Numbered from the stretch's first letter, positions 33,077 to 46,037 are shown. The stretch is DNA of 64,000 nucleotides from Ilyonectria destructans (GCA_020740775.1 JAHEWK010000007.1:1116001-1180000), one strand, 5' to 3'. Numbers and translations: made by a program. The notes: a model not told the origin generated them from the sequence alone.

Positions 33077-34714
33077 ATGTCTTACCAGAAAAGAATCCTC
33101 GCTACCGGCACCTGCTTCAACCCCGAGGAGAATGGTGTCTGGACATTTGCTGATTTCAATGGCGACGGCTCCCCAGACTTAGTCTACATCAAGACCAGAA
33201 ACACTGGCACGGGCAAGATTGAAGTCCATGCATCCCGAAACGAGTCTCGTTTCCAGGAACACAATGTGGCCACTGGTACTGCCTTCGGCATTGAAGACAA
33301 CGGAACCTGGCTAATGCACGACTGGAACCGAGACGGAAAAGCCGATTTAGTCTACATCAAGACCCGCAACACTGGTACCGGCAAAGTGGAGGTCCACGTC
33401 GCCGACGCATCTTCCAATTATCAGAAGTTTGTCCTCCAGACCGGCACATGCTTCGGCTGCGAGGATGATGGTGTCTGGACCATGTCAGAAAAGGGAGATC
33501 TCGTCTACATCAAGACTCGAAACTGCGGCTCCAACAAGATTGAATATCACGTCGCTAGCAAGGCATCGAACTATCAGCAATTTACCCAACACGCCGTAAC
33601 CGATTTCCCCATCGACAACAACGGCACTTACTGTCTTGCCCCAAAGTGCGATGGTGATTTTGCGGACCTGTACTACATCAAGACCAGAAACACTGGGTCC
33701 AACAAAGTCGAGATTCATGCCGTCTCTGCCAAGTCTGGCTGGAAGTCCCGTCTGATGGACGTGGACACGGGATTTGGTCTGGAGGAGAATGGAAGATGGC
33801 TCATGACCTACTTTACTCATCAGAAATTGCCCGACCTGGGCTACATCAAGACCAGAGATACCGGCACTGGCAAAATCGAAGTCCACATTAACGAGTCCAA
33901 GGAATATTCTACGGGTTCATTCATGAACGCGTGTAGAAATCTTAGGCTCGAGTCTGGAGCCACTCTTCGTGCCGATCTACAGCGAAATGACGGCACGTGG
34001 CGGGATGCGGCCATTGACCTCGGCATGGTCTTGGGCAACATCGACGGTCGGTTCAGTTGGTCCAAGAAGGGTTTTGCCGACTCTGCTCGCAACACAAGAC
34101 TCGAACAGTCCGTCATTTTTGCTGAGCTCCGCAAGATCAACGGGGATTGGGCATCAGACAAGTTTGATCTTCAGAACGACATTGTGAACAACGACGGCGT
34201 CTTCCAAGCACTCCAAGTCCCAATCATCCTTGCTATCCCAAAGAACCAGGAAGTAATCGCCATGGAGCAGTTAGGGTCGGCATTCCAGCAGCCCGATTTC
34301 AAGCTCCAGGCAGTAGACGAGCCTGATGGTGCGACCGTTTTCTACGCAAATGCGTCTGTTGGCTCTCAAGGGCTAATCTTCAAGACATATACTGCTGAAG
34401 CTAGGGCTTCTGTTATGCATGTCGCGAAGTCAAATGGGAAGCCGATTGAACAAGTCAGCGTGGATGTTTTCACTGCCGGCCTCGGTGCAACAGCAGGCTC
34501 TTATGTGGGAGCCGAGGCTAACGTGAGCTTGTTCAAGGCCGAGGCCAGCATCTTTGACTTGAACCTAGGCGTTGGCGTTGACACAGGGGCCGGAATCAAG
34601 GACGACTCTCTGGACGTGCGTGTGGCAGGCTGTGGAGTCCAGATCGGACGTAAGGTGTCAATCTCAGCGTTTGGAAGTAGCTTTGGCATTGATTTCGGAC
34701 GACTTTTTGGCTAA
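33077..34714 (+). CDS. FG-GAP/VCBS-like repeat protein with CVNH lectin domain
   Basis: A single uninterrupted exon encodes 545 residues. Residues 1-275 hold five repeats of about 50 residues, each with a copy of YIKTRNTGTGKIEVH (near 37, 93, 143, 200 and 256), several preceded by DxNxDG-like loops (DFNGDGSPDLVY, DWNRDGKADLVY), as in FG-GAP/VCBS beta-propellers. Residues about 280-379 form a cyanovirin-N homology domain with its two half-repeats (ATLRADLQRNDGTWRDAAIDL and VIFAELRKINGDWASDKFDL). The last 165 residues are Gly/Ala-rich with alternating strands (GVGVDTGAG, VAGCGVQIG) and are not recognised. There is no signal peptide. CVNH domains bind mannose-rich glycans; a lectin role is inferred. 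The lack of introns is unusual in this window. Confidence 0.75.
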   Translation: MSYQKRILATGTCFNPEENGVWTFADFNGDGSPDLVYIKTRNTGTGKIEVHASRNESRFQEHNVATGTAFGIEDNGTWLMHDWNRDGKADLVYIKTRNTGTGKVEVHVADASSNYQKFVLQTGTCFGCEDDGVWTMSEKGDLVYIKTRNCGSNKIEYHVASKASNYQQFTQHAVTDFPIDNNGTYCLAPKCDGDFADLYYIKTRNTGSNKVEIHAVSAKSGWKSRLMDVDTGFGLEENGRWLMTYFTHQKLPDLGYIKTRDTGTGKIEVHINESKEYSTGSFMNACRNLRLESGATLRADLQRNDGTWRDAAIDLGMVLGNIDGRFSWSKKGFADSARNTRLEQSVIFAELRKINGDWASDKFDLQNDIVNNDGVFQALQVPIILAIPKNQEVIAMEQLGSAFQQPDFKLQAVDEPDGATVFYANASVGSQGLIFKTYTAEARASVMHVAKSNGKPIEQVSVDVFTAGLGATAGSYVGAEANVSLFKAEASIFDLNLGVGVDTGAGIKDDSLDVRVAGCGVQIGRKVSISAFGSSFGIDFGRLFG

Positions 34715-35367
34715 TCTGCGCACCTTGTTGTATAGTCCGCTCCTAACATACTATACCTGATGTGTTTAGTTTACTAGTAGTAGATTCACTTCTTGCGCGA
34801 TAATAAATCCCGGTTCATCTTCATAAAGGAAATTTTGTAGACATTGTGTCGAGTAGTGTGTGGACTCTGGAGGCTGCCAGAGCTTCACTAATGGCTCAGC
34901 GCTACCAAGGTCGTTAAATAAGTTTTGACATCTAGCTACAGCTTTAACCTGCCTGCGAGTCAGCCCTCACGATCAAACGGTGGCCACAACGTTGCCCTGG
35001 CCGGTGGGGTCCGTCGAGAGCCGTCGAGGCACAGCCCAACAGGCTGAGTGTGATCAGTCCCACAAGTCCTTGCAGGGGACGGCGTTAGCATTTACTAGAG
35101 CGACAAACCCATCTTCCCTGTCTCGCCATGTTTATTGTCGTCGGAAGGACGTCAGGATCTTGCCCATATGACGGCGTAATTTCAAGTGCAAACTTCCCAT
35201 TATGTAGCATACATGGATCTACAAGCTGAAGGTGAATGGTGTCTTTCATATTCCGGTATCAAACCCCACCATATCAACATAAAATTACCGCCAGGGGTCA
35301 AATCGCTCCACCCCTCCACTCCTCGTCCCTTACGAGTTTCCATTTAAGACAGGCAGAACTTGACTCT
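34715..35367. other. Intergenic region between convergent genes
   Basis: No coding frame on its own evidence. It holds the 3' flanks of the CVNH protein and the amino-acid permease. Confidence 0.5.
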
Positions 35368-37191
35368 TCAAGCAGCAATCGAAGCATCAACTTGTACATT
35401 GGTGCTCCGTCGTACGCCTACAAGGTAACCCATTTCAGTCCAGAATCCCACAGCCGGCGTCGTGATGGAGCTCTCGTAAGCCTCAATGATAGGCCGCTCC
35501 CAAACCAGATCAACGTTGATGGGCGTGATATAGTGGGTCTTCTTGATAAACTTCCATCCAAAGAACAGACAAGGAGCCAGTATCTGCATGGTATAGTTGG
35601 CGAAGAAATCGGAGACGCTCCAGGGAGTAAAAGAGCTATATCCATAAGCAAAGAGAATGATGGTCTGAGCGACAAGAGCTATCCAGGCACAATAAGGTTG
35701 GAAGTAACCAAAATAGGGCATGGTTGTTCGGTCGACTCCTTGGGACTGGCAAGCTTGATAGTAATTGAGGAATGCAATCGAAATAACGATGAAAGTAATC
35801 AGGCCGCCGCCCGTCACAAGGGTAATCAGCCAAGTCAAAACCTTGGCTGATCCGTTGCTGAGCTGCAAAAACGAAAGTAGGGGGAAAAGCATGACCACAA
35901 CGAAACAATAGATCGGAACGCCGCTGCGATTGCAGTAGCGTAGGAACCGAGGAGCTCGCCCTTCAAGCGCTAAGGCGTACAAAGTGCGCGTTGCACAGTA
36001 GGTGTATGTGTTTCCAGCCGAGAAGATAGAGGTCAGGATCAATGCGTTGACCAGGTGCGGCAGTGCACCGATGCCCAGACTTTCCATAGCAATGACATAT
36101 GGCGAGGCCGCTGCAGTGCCGCCTCCGCCACTTCCAAAGTAGATTTCGACAAGGGTTGGGTGGTTGTAGGGGACAACGATTCCGACAGCCAGCGCACCGA
36201 CGATGAAGAAAATACAGAATCGATAGTAAACCGTCTGAAAGGCTGACTTGATGTAGATGCTGGGGCGCTTGGCCTCAGCCGCGACCATGGAGATGTATTC
36301 AGGGCCGACGATGGTGAAAGCAGCGCTCCAAATAGCAGCAAGGAAGCCTTCAAATCGACCAAGATCACCTTGAGTGTGGTATTCCGCAAATGGTCCTGGG
36401 TTTGACCAGTGTCGAAAGCCGTACGCATCGTGCTGGGGGTTGCCTCCGACCATCGTAATAAAGGTAAATGCGAACAGCATGAAGATCAAGACGAGTTTCC
36501 CTCCAGAGAGCCAAAATTCAGCTTCTCCGTAGAATCGCACTGCCACTATGTTGAGAAGTCTGCAGGTGTCCAAGTCAGTACATATTTAATACTCAGGGAT
36601 ACTGATTCGTTTTAAATCCAGGGAGTGTTGGGAAAAATGATGGCAATATGTCATCTAAAAGTAAAGCACTTACCCATAGCAAATAATAACACCAGCGCAG
36701 ACACCAGCTGTTGGCCCTGGATTCGTCATATCTGCGTTCCAAAATGACAAAACCAAGTTCAGAGCAGTAATCTCGAATGGGATGAGCAAAGCTTCATAAA
36801 GGAAGAAATTCCAGCCGGCGAGGAAGCCCAGCGCATCATCAACCCAGTAGCCAGCCAGACGAACGAAGCCGCCTGCAGTTGGCATGTATGTATTCATTTC
36901 GGCAATCGAGTTGTTGACAAGGGCGAGAATAATCGAGTAGATGGTGTAAGCGATGAGGAGGCTACCGGGGCCACCCTTGGCGAGAGCACCACCGATGCTG
37001 ATAAAAAGGGCTGTTCCAATGGAGCCGCCAGCTGCGATTAGTTGGATCTGGCGATTGCCAAGCCGACGGTGTAGACCGCCCACGAGGGCGTTGCTTTGCT
37101 GGTATCGCAAGCCATTGGCATCATCAATGCTACCTACGTCGACCGAGCGAGAAGGCTCAAGTTTGGCATTCTCCTTTTCCTCAGACGCCAT
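35368..37191 (-). CDS. Amino-acid permease (YAT/APC family)
   Basis: Two exons (37191-36674 and 36559-35368, with a 114-nt intron) encode 569 residues. I start at the ATG at 37191 (MASEEKENAK). After a hydrophilic tail comes GLHRRLGNRQIQLIAAGGSIGTALFISIGGAL, the first-helix signature of the fungal yeast amino-acid transporter family, with about twelve membrane segments and the conserved EYISMVAAEAKRPS loop. The splice joins VIICYG to LLNIVAVRFYGEAEFW. The layout resembles broad-specificity or dicarboxylic amino-acid permeases; the specific substrate is not readable. It works as a proton symporter at the plasma membrane (family knowledge). Confidence 0.9.
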
Positions 37192-39224
37192 CTTTCTTGG
37201 CCCAAGAAGGTGCGAGAGTGGTCGAATGGCTTTAGGAACTCGATTGAAGGACTTGCTCACATCAGCTACGTTGGGTTAAGCTGATTGAGATGATCGGAGA
37301 AACAGGGACAAGACGGTAGAATAGTGAAAGACAGAAGAGCTGTGTTTCCAAGGTGGAGTGGTGTTGGTGAGAGGAGCACCTTGTGTAATAGAATGTAAAA
37401 TGATGGATAGAATGGAACTATTTATTACATTTAGGCCCTTGGGGATCAACACCCAACGCCGTCTTGTTCGAATCATTTCATCTAGGTAGGCAATCACCAC
37501 AATCCCTAGTTGACAGGCACCAACGAAGTGAGGTGGGCAAGGGAAGAAAGGCTAACCGAGGCTATCTCTATGATAGTACACCATCCATGAATATGCCTTA
37601 CACTATTTTCGACCCCAACGAGTCGTGTCTCAGTGAGTATTCTCAAATATCCTAGTATCTTCACTCTCATAGCCGGCCTCATGCACCCCGCGTCTGGGGA
37701 AGTGCGGGGGTAAGCTGGGACTCCGCTCATGGCGTTGCGTCAGCAGCCATCCATTGGTGGTCGAGGAATATCCACGACACCATCATCCCTGTTTCCCCAG
37801 CTTTCCCAGGAAACCCTGCCTCTTTTTGGATTAGTCCGAACGCTCAGCCCGTCCTTAGTACGTCCAGGTGCTTGGTCTTGGGTCTGGATTTTGGATGCTT
37901 GACTCGAGCCCAAGAAGGGGAGGGAGGAGGCAAGTTCGATCAAGCTTCCATCAATACAGAGAGTTAATGTGTCAGAAGACAGGATCAAGATGAAATTCTG
38001 GCCAATATTATGTGCGGCAATGTACAGTAGAGATCGTCAGCAAGAGATATCGCAGTGTCCAGCTCGACGATACCGACTTTTGCATAGCGTTAGGTCCAAC
38101 ACCACATTTCGAAACCAGGAAGATGGTTAAATTCGACAAGTCCACTTCCTCGGCTTTCACTTGTTCCCTTTGTCCATTTTTTGTTCCGCGGTTATGATGC
38201 TTCGTAGCGTATCATCAGCTTCGCGGCGCCAGTGCCTCATCGGGGTACTGTTATGAGAGCAAGGCATAACCTGTGGGTCAACTAGCTTTAGCTTGCTCGC
38301 TTGAATCTTAGCAACCAATCAGCGGTGTAACGTCCCCAATCTTTCTCCGCACTCTGGTGGCACATGGGCGAGAGTCGTTCTCCGACTACCGCTCTACGCC
38401 TATTATCTCAGCCCGGCTTACTCTACACGGCAGGCATCTTGACTAGGGAAACAGATTCGCTATTTCGTCGACAACGTATCAAGAACATCTGCATTCTGAA
38501 CATTTTTTGATGGCATCCAAACGGCACGGACCCCATGTGACATTGATCGCGTTGTAAGAACTGGAATGTGCAAATTATGTACTCCAGATGCCCAACTATC
38601 ACCATTTTCGTCGTTGGGCAGGTCTCGAACCATAGCTCATTCAAGCCTTACGCAAAATACGGTGTGGAGCAATCATGTAGGTCCCCAGCTTCAACAAGCT
38701 AATATTAGGCTATGTTTAGCCCATGTCAAGGTTTATCGCATCGCATCTTGCGGGGAAACGTGCCGTCAGACCCAGATCCACCCAGTCCAACCAGGATGGC
38801 TTGATGTTACCTTCGATGTACTACGTAGTAGTGCACTGTAAATATCAGTCAAGTCAATTAATACCAAAAGCTCGCTCTCGCACTCGTACTCGCTTCTAAG
38901 AAGGAGGCCTTTCTCTAGCCATTTGGGTATGAACGACCCCCTACACCTGGCCGTTCTTAACCCGTCAGATCCGGTGACATTGAACGACGTGTTTCTGCCA
39001 ACTCTTAGTTCCCATATCCCATGCTTGGCCTTTATTTTCTTAGACTCTACTAGATATGATTCATTGTCAGTAAGAACACAGAGCCCAAAATTTGAGTAAC
39101 TGTTGTTTTGGGGAATCCATCTCGATTATACAACTGGCAGGTAATTTAAATACTCTGCCAGATAATACGTTTATGCTAAATTGATTTTGACATCGACATT
39201 GCCCAGATAGCTGTCTCAACACCC
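37192..39224. other. Intergenic region, 2 kb, no supported gene
   Basis: Only short frames without motifs are seen on either strand. The first few hundred bases are the permease promoter. No repeat or RNA gene was recognised. Confidence 0.5.
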
Positions 39225-40876
39225 TTACTCTTCAACGCCCCAGGTTAAAAAGCTACTCGCAGCCCATCCATTAACAGAATCATATTCACCATACTCCGAA
39301 GTTCCGTGGAGAACCTCGTATCTCCTCATCTCTCCAGTTGGGACGTTGCCACGCAAGTTGGCTCCAAGGAGGCCGGCGATGCGGAGGCCAACTTCCCGTC
39401 CCTCAAACCAGGCACCGTGCAAGAAGCCGTAATATTGGGCCGAGTTTGCCTCACCAGCGAACCACAGCCGGTCAACATTGGCCCGGAGATTTTGGTGCTT
39501 CTCAAGCGTCATGCCAACGGGCCAGTTAGAGTACGAGCCGAAAGACATCCTATATAATGTGTTAGAACTGTCAAGAACCACTAAATAAAGAGGGTCATCA
39601 CTCACTCTGCTTCACTCCATCTGGGATACATAAATGCAGTCGGCTCAGGGATATCCTTGTCGGGGAACATGGACTTGAGGACTTCCATCATTTCGGTTTT
39701 GGTCTCTTCGTCCGACTGTTGCTCAATGCGATGGGCTTCTGAGTCAACCACAGTAGCAAAGATGATGTGCGAACCCTCGATGAAACCCTTAGTATCCAAA
39801 GATTGCCACACGGGGTAATAGCCGCGAGTAGTTGGGTCAGCGTACAGGAAGTACTGCTTGTCAGTTCCCCAGAAGGTTTCGTTGAACTGCATGAAGATTT
39901 TGGTGTATGTGCCCATCTGGAACTGCTCAATAGCATCGGTTTTCCAGCTAGGCAGAGCAGGACTGAAATCGACAACTTCATTCTGAAGCACACCGACGGA
40001 GAAAGTGCAAATGGCATACTCAGCCTTGATGCACTCGTCATCATCCATATGAATCGTCACACCATCGTCGGTGTACGCAATCGACTTTACCGTTGTGTTC
40101 AACAGAAGACGGCGGTCATTCTTCTTGAGGTATTGATTGGCCTCTCCGATCACGATACGGTTGAAACCGCGCTGATCGGTCACAAAGTTGTTTTCGTCAC
40201 TGAACTGGTAGAAAGTGAGGTTGTAGCCGGTAATTCCGAACTGGAATCCAGACTGCTGAGGAGGGTATGACGTCTCCCAGTCCCAATTCCACCACTCTAC
40301 TGCTTGAGCCAGCATGTTCTTCTTGGGCTTCCAGTCTGCTGCGGAGAGACCAGCGCGCATACTGGTATCTTGGAGGTTTTCCAGAAGAGCATTCCCGGCA
40401 ATCTCGGCTGCGACATCGTACTTTGTAGAAAAGTCATCCAAGATATCCGTATAGTCGTTGTAGCCGTTTTCGTCAAATGTTGAGATCGAATCGTAGTCAG
40501 AATATGTGTTCTTAATGCCATACTTCTTCCCCAGCGTCCAGATGGGATTTTCAGGACCGCCGGGCGATCCGAGACCCTGGATCCAGTTGGCACCGAGCTC
40601 GACCAAATAGGGCGAGCCGTCAGGTTTTGAGCCGAATGACGTGTGTTTTACACGACCCCCAACGTAGTCATTGCGCTCCACAATGATGAAGTCGGAGATG
40701 GATGAATTTGAAAGAGCTTGGGCTGCAGTAATGCCGGCCACACCGGCTCCAAGGACGGCCACTTTGGTCTTGCGGCATGTTTTTCCACTTGCGCTGCGTG
40801 GGAGGGCTGCCACATCCGAGGTGGTAAGCAGGACGCTACAAGCCGCAACGACGAGAGCTTTTGATGAGAGCTTCAT
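39225..40876 (-). CDS. Secreted flavin-containing amine oxidase (polyamine oxidase-like)
   Basis: Two exons (40876-39606 and 39549-39225) encode 531 residues. The start MKLSSKALVVAACSVLLTTSDVAALP is a clear signal peptide. FAD binding is shown by VAVLGAGVAGITAAQAL (Gly43/45/48), IVERNDYVGGRV and the C-terminal RLWFAGEANSAQYYGFLHGAW. ELGANWIQG is typical of polyamine and lysine-specific amine oxidases. NLTF and NETF look like N-glycosylation sites, consistent with secretion. It probably oxidises polyamines or primary amines outside the cell, releasing H2O2 and an aldehyde. The neighbouring permease could take up nitrogen products. Confidence 0.9.
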
Positions 40877-42536
40877 GTTTGCTGATGCTAGCAGGGAATA
40901 AATAGAACAGTATGAGGAGGAAAGGGTCAAGGAAAGGGCACCTGAGGGAGTATCCGGGAGTCAATTGGTCTAATGCGAGGGCGACATGACGGCTTATATA
41001 CCCATCGAGCAGAGGTAGCCAGCTAACTACCTCACACCGATGTCAAGGCTTCCCAACTCACATGTTATCTTGCAATCTACATGTAAAGGTACAATCCTCC
41101 CCAACGCCGGAAGGTGGCGGCAGGATGTATCTGGGGAGATCCCAGCCAATTTCCGGGGTCAATCCGAAACACTGGGGTCAACTCGATGGGATCCCCGCCT
41201 CCTTCGCGCCGATGTGGATTTAGGCCGACGGCGGGAAGAAACTCAACTGTTTACGGAAGGTAAAATGGGCTCGCAGCTAACGGTCTGGGCACGAGGCATC
41301 AAATTATATACGACATGATCGTCAGGGCTCAGGTAATTGACGCGCTAGCACTTTTGCAACCACAATAGGCATAGGCTCCGGTGAGGTTAATAAGTTCCAC
41401 GGGCGGGGACGGCAGTTGGCGCCAGAGCTCTTATCGGCCTGTCCGGTAACTTATCGCTGGGTCATTTTATCTCTCTGGTTACTCCGTATACGACGAAGGA
41501 TTCCAGTAGCAGGGGGGCACGAACTTGTCCTAAATACCCCGCTTATGGCCACGAGCACCACCACTCGGCCGCCGACGATAGCGGTAGGATTCGTGTCAAG
41601 TAGATATTATCATTGCTATTGAGCAATCAATCGATACGATAAGCATATAAGCTTACTATCAGGGACTCCGTGGAAGAGCTGTAGAATGGACTCGGACCCA
41701 CATGAGCTAGCTATCCGCAAGAGCCGGTCGATTCGTCATGGTGTGTGAAATGCGATCACAAATATTACAAAGCCAGCCATTCAAACTAGGTATTGGTTCT
41801 TGTAAATGAACTGTAGGAGAATGGCTCTCAGCTTTCTTCCTTTTCTTTTCCCTCTCTCTGTGTGCTAATTATCACAGTACCGGCTGCCCTTATTTTCGGA
41901 GATCCCCCTTAACCTGGCTCCTCCATGGTAAAGGGCTAGTCGTGATTTCTATTGTTCTCATGATCCGACACGTAATTAACCTTCTTCATACTTCTTGCAT
42001 GAATTGGATTGCTTAGAGCCCACGAAAAATAGAGCCCCCCGTGGTACTCCCATCAGGAATCGTTGACATCAGCCAAGATGCGGGGCCTACCCTAAAGTCA
42101 ACGAGGTCGAAGCGGAGGCATCGGCCTTCGGTCTGCGAATACCGGCCAGGTTGAGATGTTCACCTGTTTATCTGAATGCAAGCCGATTGGCCGCCCTTGA
42201 TCGCGTGCCGCGAGCTTTGAGCCTCCCTTGCACTACGAGAGGATGATCCGGGGAAAGGTTGCATCCATTTCGGAGCTTCGGCCGATTGATACGGCTATCC
42301 TGTGGCGGAGAGCATTCAACTAAACTCCCCAAACCTGTATAAAATACGGCTTGGATTTCCACAAGTTTCAAACCTCAGAGTTTCAAGAATCATTTGTTAC
42401 AGAAATTGTACAACCATCTCCTTATTCCCCCTTAAACAGCCGCTTTGATGAGGTAGTTGCTGCCAACGAGAAATCTCACATATTCTCTCAGAGCTCCTGC
42501 TTCAGTTAGTGCTCCGAGCACGTCTTACCCAGAGCA
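40877..42536. other. Intergenic region between divergent amine oxidase and P450 genes
   Basis: No gene is supported in 1.66 kb. The right end has a good TATA-like TATAAAAT at 42338-42345, about 200 bases before the P450 start, followed by a pyrimidine-rich stretch near 42415-42435. Confidence 0.5.
42338..42345 (+). promoter_or_regulatory. Probable TATA box of the P450 gene
   Basis: TATAAAAT lies about 195 bases upstream of the P450 ATG, with a CT-rich initiator-like stretch (CATCTCCTTATTCCCCC) between them. Fungal TATA boxes are often degenerate, so this is a plausible but unproven call. Confidence 0.4.
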
Positions 42537-44292
42537 ATGGAATTGTCTGCATTGTCCCTACTGGCGGCGGTAATTGCTATCGTCTATGGCGTGCTTTACA
42601 TTGCGTACGGCTACATCAAAGTCCTCTACCTGAGGCGTCGCATGCCTCCTGGACCCTTTCCCTTTCCGGTGTTTGGCAATATCTTCCAAATCGTTCCTAT
42701 TAGGCATTGGATGCAATTTGAGAAGTGGTCTCATACCTACAACAGTCCGATCATCACCGTTTGGGAGGGTCGCAGGCCAACTGTTATCTGCAACGACGCC
42801 TGGTCCATGTCTGAGCTGTGCGACAAGCGAGCCAACATCTATTCCTCCAGAGCCATCAAAAATGTTTCTGGCAAGATCTTTGGCCTGCACAAGTTCAACC
42901 AGGCAGGCCTTCCGTACGGAGAGCAGTGGAAAGTGCATCGTCGCTTGACGGTTGGTTCATTCTTCTTCTAGACTTGTTCAACCCAAAGGTCCATTACTAA
43001 TGTCGCGAACACATTGTAGCATGCCGCTGCCAACGCTCAGGTCGTCCAGACCTACCGCCCCGTCCAAGAATGGGAAGCCAAAATCCTCGCGTACGACTGT
43101 ATGCGTAATCCTGAGATGTTGGTCGATAACCTGCTGCGATTCACCGTTTCGCTTGCCTCGATTGTTGCCTGGGGTCGACGAATCAAGGGCCATGATGATG
43201 CTGTCCTGAAGGTTGCACGAGGGTTTGTTGGAAGCGCCAATCTCGGGTTCCCTGGAAAAACATACACCGAAGCTATCCCGGAACTGATGTATCTTCCGTC
43301 GTGGCTCAACCCTCTGCCTAGCATTGTCAGGCGCCTTGCTGTCACGTCCAACAAGTACTTCTATGCTCTGTGCGTTGAGGCGCAGGAGAGCACCCAAGAC
43401 AACTTTGCCAAGCGGCTTCTGCGTGAGAAACAAGAGCAGGGCCTCACTAAGATCGAGATTGCTAACCTGACCGGTAACTTCATTGGTGGCGGCGTTGATA
43501 CAACCACTAGTACCATCCTGAGCTTCATTTTGGCCATGGTTCTGCACCCGGACATTCAAAAGAGGGCGCAGCAGGAAATTGACGCCGTGGTTGGCCCAGA
43601 CCAATCCCCGACATGGGCGCATCAGAGTGAACTTCCATACCTGATGGCTATTCTGACAGAAACGCTGAGATGGCGTCCCGCATTCCCTCTTGGCGGCCCG
43701 CCTCACGCACCTATCGTGGATGATGTCTATCAGCAGTATCTCATTCCCAAGGGCACTTCGGTGATTGGAAATTTGCATGCAATCTCACGAAACCCACGGG
43801 AGTATCCGCAGCCAGATCGATTCTGGCCGGATCGCTTCCTTGACGACTTCGATAAGCCACCATACCCCAATAAAAGAGGCCACCACACATTTGGCTGGGG
43901 TCGACGAGTGTGTAGCGGTGAGCCGTTGGTGCACCAGAGCATGTACATCATCGCTGTCAATTTCCTCTGGGCATTCAACATCCGACCTGGGTTGGACGAC
44001 AAGGTTAGTTCCTATGCAAAGTCTATAGGATCCCATCAAGAATTTGCTAAAAATGATTTAGGGCCAAGAGACACGGCCAGACCCTAAAGCATATGGCGTG
44101 TCCCAGGTTAGCAGTCCGCTTCCGTTCCGAGTCAGGCTTGAGCCGAGGAGCAAGGTCATTCAAGATATGTTGGGCGAAGAGGCTGCGGCTGCTGCTTCGG
44201 GTCTCCAAGCATATGACGGAGAGACACATGTTACATTTGAGAGTGCTCAATCCGTGTCGCTTGACATGCCAGTTGCACAAGCCGAAACTTGA
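42537..44292 (+). CDS. Cytochrome P450 monooxygenase
   Basis: Three exons (42537-42950, 43020-44003 and 44062-44292) encode 542 residues. An N-terminal membrane anchor (LSALSLLAAVIAIVYGVLYIAY) is followed by the proline hinge MPPGPFPFPVFGN. The I-helix is GNFIGGGVDTTTSTI, the ExxR motif is ETLRWRP, and the heme loop is FGWGRRVCSG with Cys436 as ligand. All catalytic parts are present. The C-terminal 76 residues after the second intron extend past the usual fold end. It is an ER-bound oxygenase that needs a P450 reductase; the substrate is unknown. The heme loop and GPP hinge resemble fungal families related to CYP2-type clan enzymes. It is convergent with a Zn2Cys6 gene. Confidence 0.9.
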
Positions 44293-44721
44293 ATGCATAT
44301 TGGAATTTTGCAGCCAAGTTTGTGGGACTGGGATGGGCATTATTCTCATGCATTAGACATATTCATTGAAGCTCCTGTTTCTTGATCGTTATTGAGGAGT
44401 CTAGCTACGACTCAAGATTAGGCTACTCTGCCGCTTCAAGTGATGAATTGATAATCTGTTGTTTCCATCTAACTTCCTGTTGCTGTCAATGACTTTGTGC
44501 ACTCCTACAGATGGTGCGATTGCAAATACGCTAGAAATCCATTTCATCATGCCTAGAAGGGCTAAGATTTTAACTTCTCAATGGAATCTTGATGCTGTAA
44601 TTCGGGGACTCGGCCGAGCGCGGCCGTCGGGAAAACATGCCGCTCATTTAGCCCCACGGACGAGTCCAGAAGCCGAGATATGCCCGCATTCCATGTGGTC
44701 TGTAAGTCGATTGCTAAAGCA
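44293..44721. other. Intergenic region between convergent genes
   Basis: 3' flanks of the P450 and the Zn2Cys6 gene; nothing else is recognised. Confidence 0.5.
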
Positions 44722-46037
44722 TTATTTCGCTCCTGTCACTTCCTCTCCAGTAAACACAATTTGCTGTTCCAAAATCTCTAGAGGCCAACTCATCGCGCCC
44801 TGCCATTCCATAGGCATAACCTCTGCGATTGCGTGAACCTCACGTTGCCCGACATCTCCCACCCACCAAAAGCAGCGCAGCATCGCGAGAAGTGCAAAGT
44901 AATGTGCTAAAATCGCCAACGCTCGCGGCCTCTGCTCTTCAACCAGGTCAATAAAGCGCTTGTTGACTAGCATCGGGAAAATGATGAGTCTTCTGGCAAC
45001 TCCCGCCGGTGGCTCGTGGTCATTCATTGCGATCCAGATGCTGCCAATGTAGCTCAGAGTCGACTCATACGCTTCCTGAACTTCCGCGTCCCAACTCTCA
45101 GCTAGCTCATGGCTTTCCTGGCGCCGCAGTAAATGCAGCAAGCCTCGGCGATTTTCTTCTCCCATCCTGGCTTCGACGTCTCTAATGACAGGGGTGGACG
45201 TGACCATCTGGAAGGCAATTGAATCGGGATTGTCTTTAACCAAGGGCCAGGCCTGCCGAAATATCGCGGAACTGCTTCCAGTAGCCCTCATCCACTCTGT
45301 TGGTGGTTGATATGGTTGCAAAGAACGTTCTTGAAGTGCGAGGAAGTAGTATATACGGAGCATGCTCGATGTTAGGTATAGTGCGTCCACATTTTCCTTG
45401 CTGAGCTGCGACACCTCTTTTGCGTGTTCCCGCACAGTCATGTCAAGATACGTGTGACAGATGCTCATGTGGTGATCTTTCTTCGCCTCGTCTTGACTTG
45501 CGGAGTGAAGAGCCGCCAGGAAGAACATTGAGTACAGCAAAGCATCAGACTGCAGTGCTAGGCGGGGAAGAGGAGCTACCCATAAGTCGTACGATGCTTT
45601 GTCGACGGCAAGTGATGGACCCGTTTCAGATGTATACTGATAGAATAGTTGTAGTTCAAGTTTCCGTCGGTCTCGGGATTCAGGAGGATCGCCCATGCTC
45701 TCTGTTCTGGCCGATGAACTCGTCGCCGCATTGTTGCCTAGTCGTTGGCGGTCATAAACGCAGGTCATTTCAAGTCGCTGGCAACCACCGCAGATGGGCT
45801 TTGCTTCATTGCACTGCATAGATTATGAGCTGTTTGGTTCTCGTCACACTCAATAGGCCGTCTAAGGTTGGGCCATAGGACTGATTCTGCGGGGCTTACC
45901 TTGACGCGGCGGGCTCTGCATTGTTGGCACCCGTTTCTTGACTTTTTATGGAATAGTTTGGCTGGCCGCTTTCGCTCTGGTTCAGTTGGCTCATGGCCGT
46001 CCTGGTCTATTCCATCCATCGACTCGTAGCTGGCCAT
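44722..46037 (-). CDS. Zn2Cys6 transcription factor
   Basis: Two exons (46037-45900 and 45813-44722, with an 86-nt intron) encode 409 residues. The zinc cluster spans the splice: SRNGCQQCRARRVK joined to CNEAKPICGGCQRLEMTC (about residues 36-64). The remainder is a helical region (QLFYQYTSETGPSLAVDKASYDLW, ALLYSMFFLAALHSAS) as in the Fungal_trans_2 group. It is a nuclear regulator. It lies between the P450 and the NRPS relic and may once have controlled a small metabolite cluster; this is inference from position. Confidence 0.85.
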
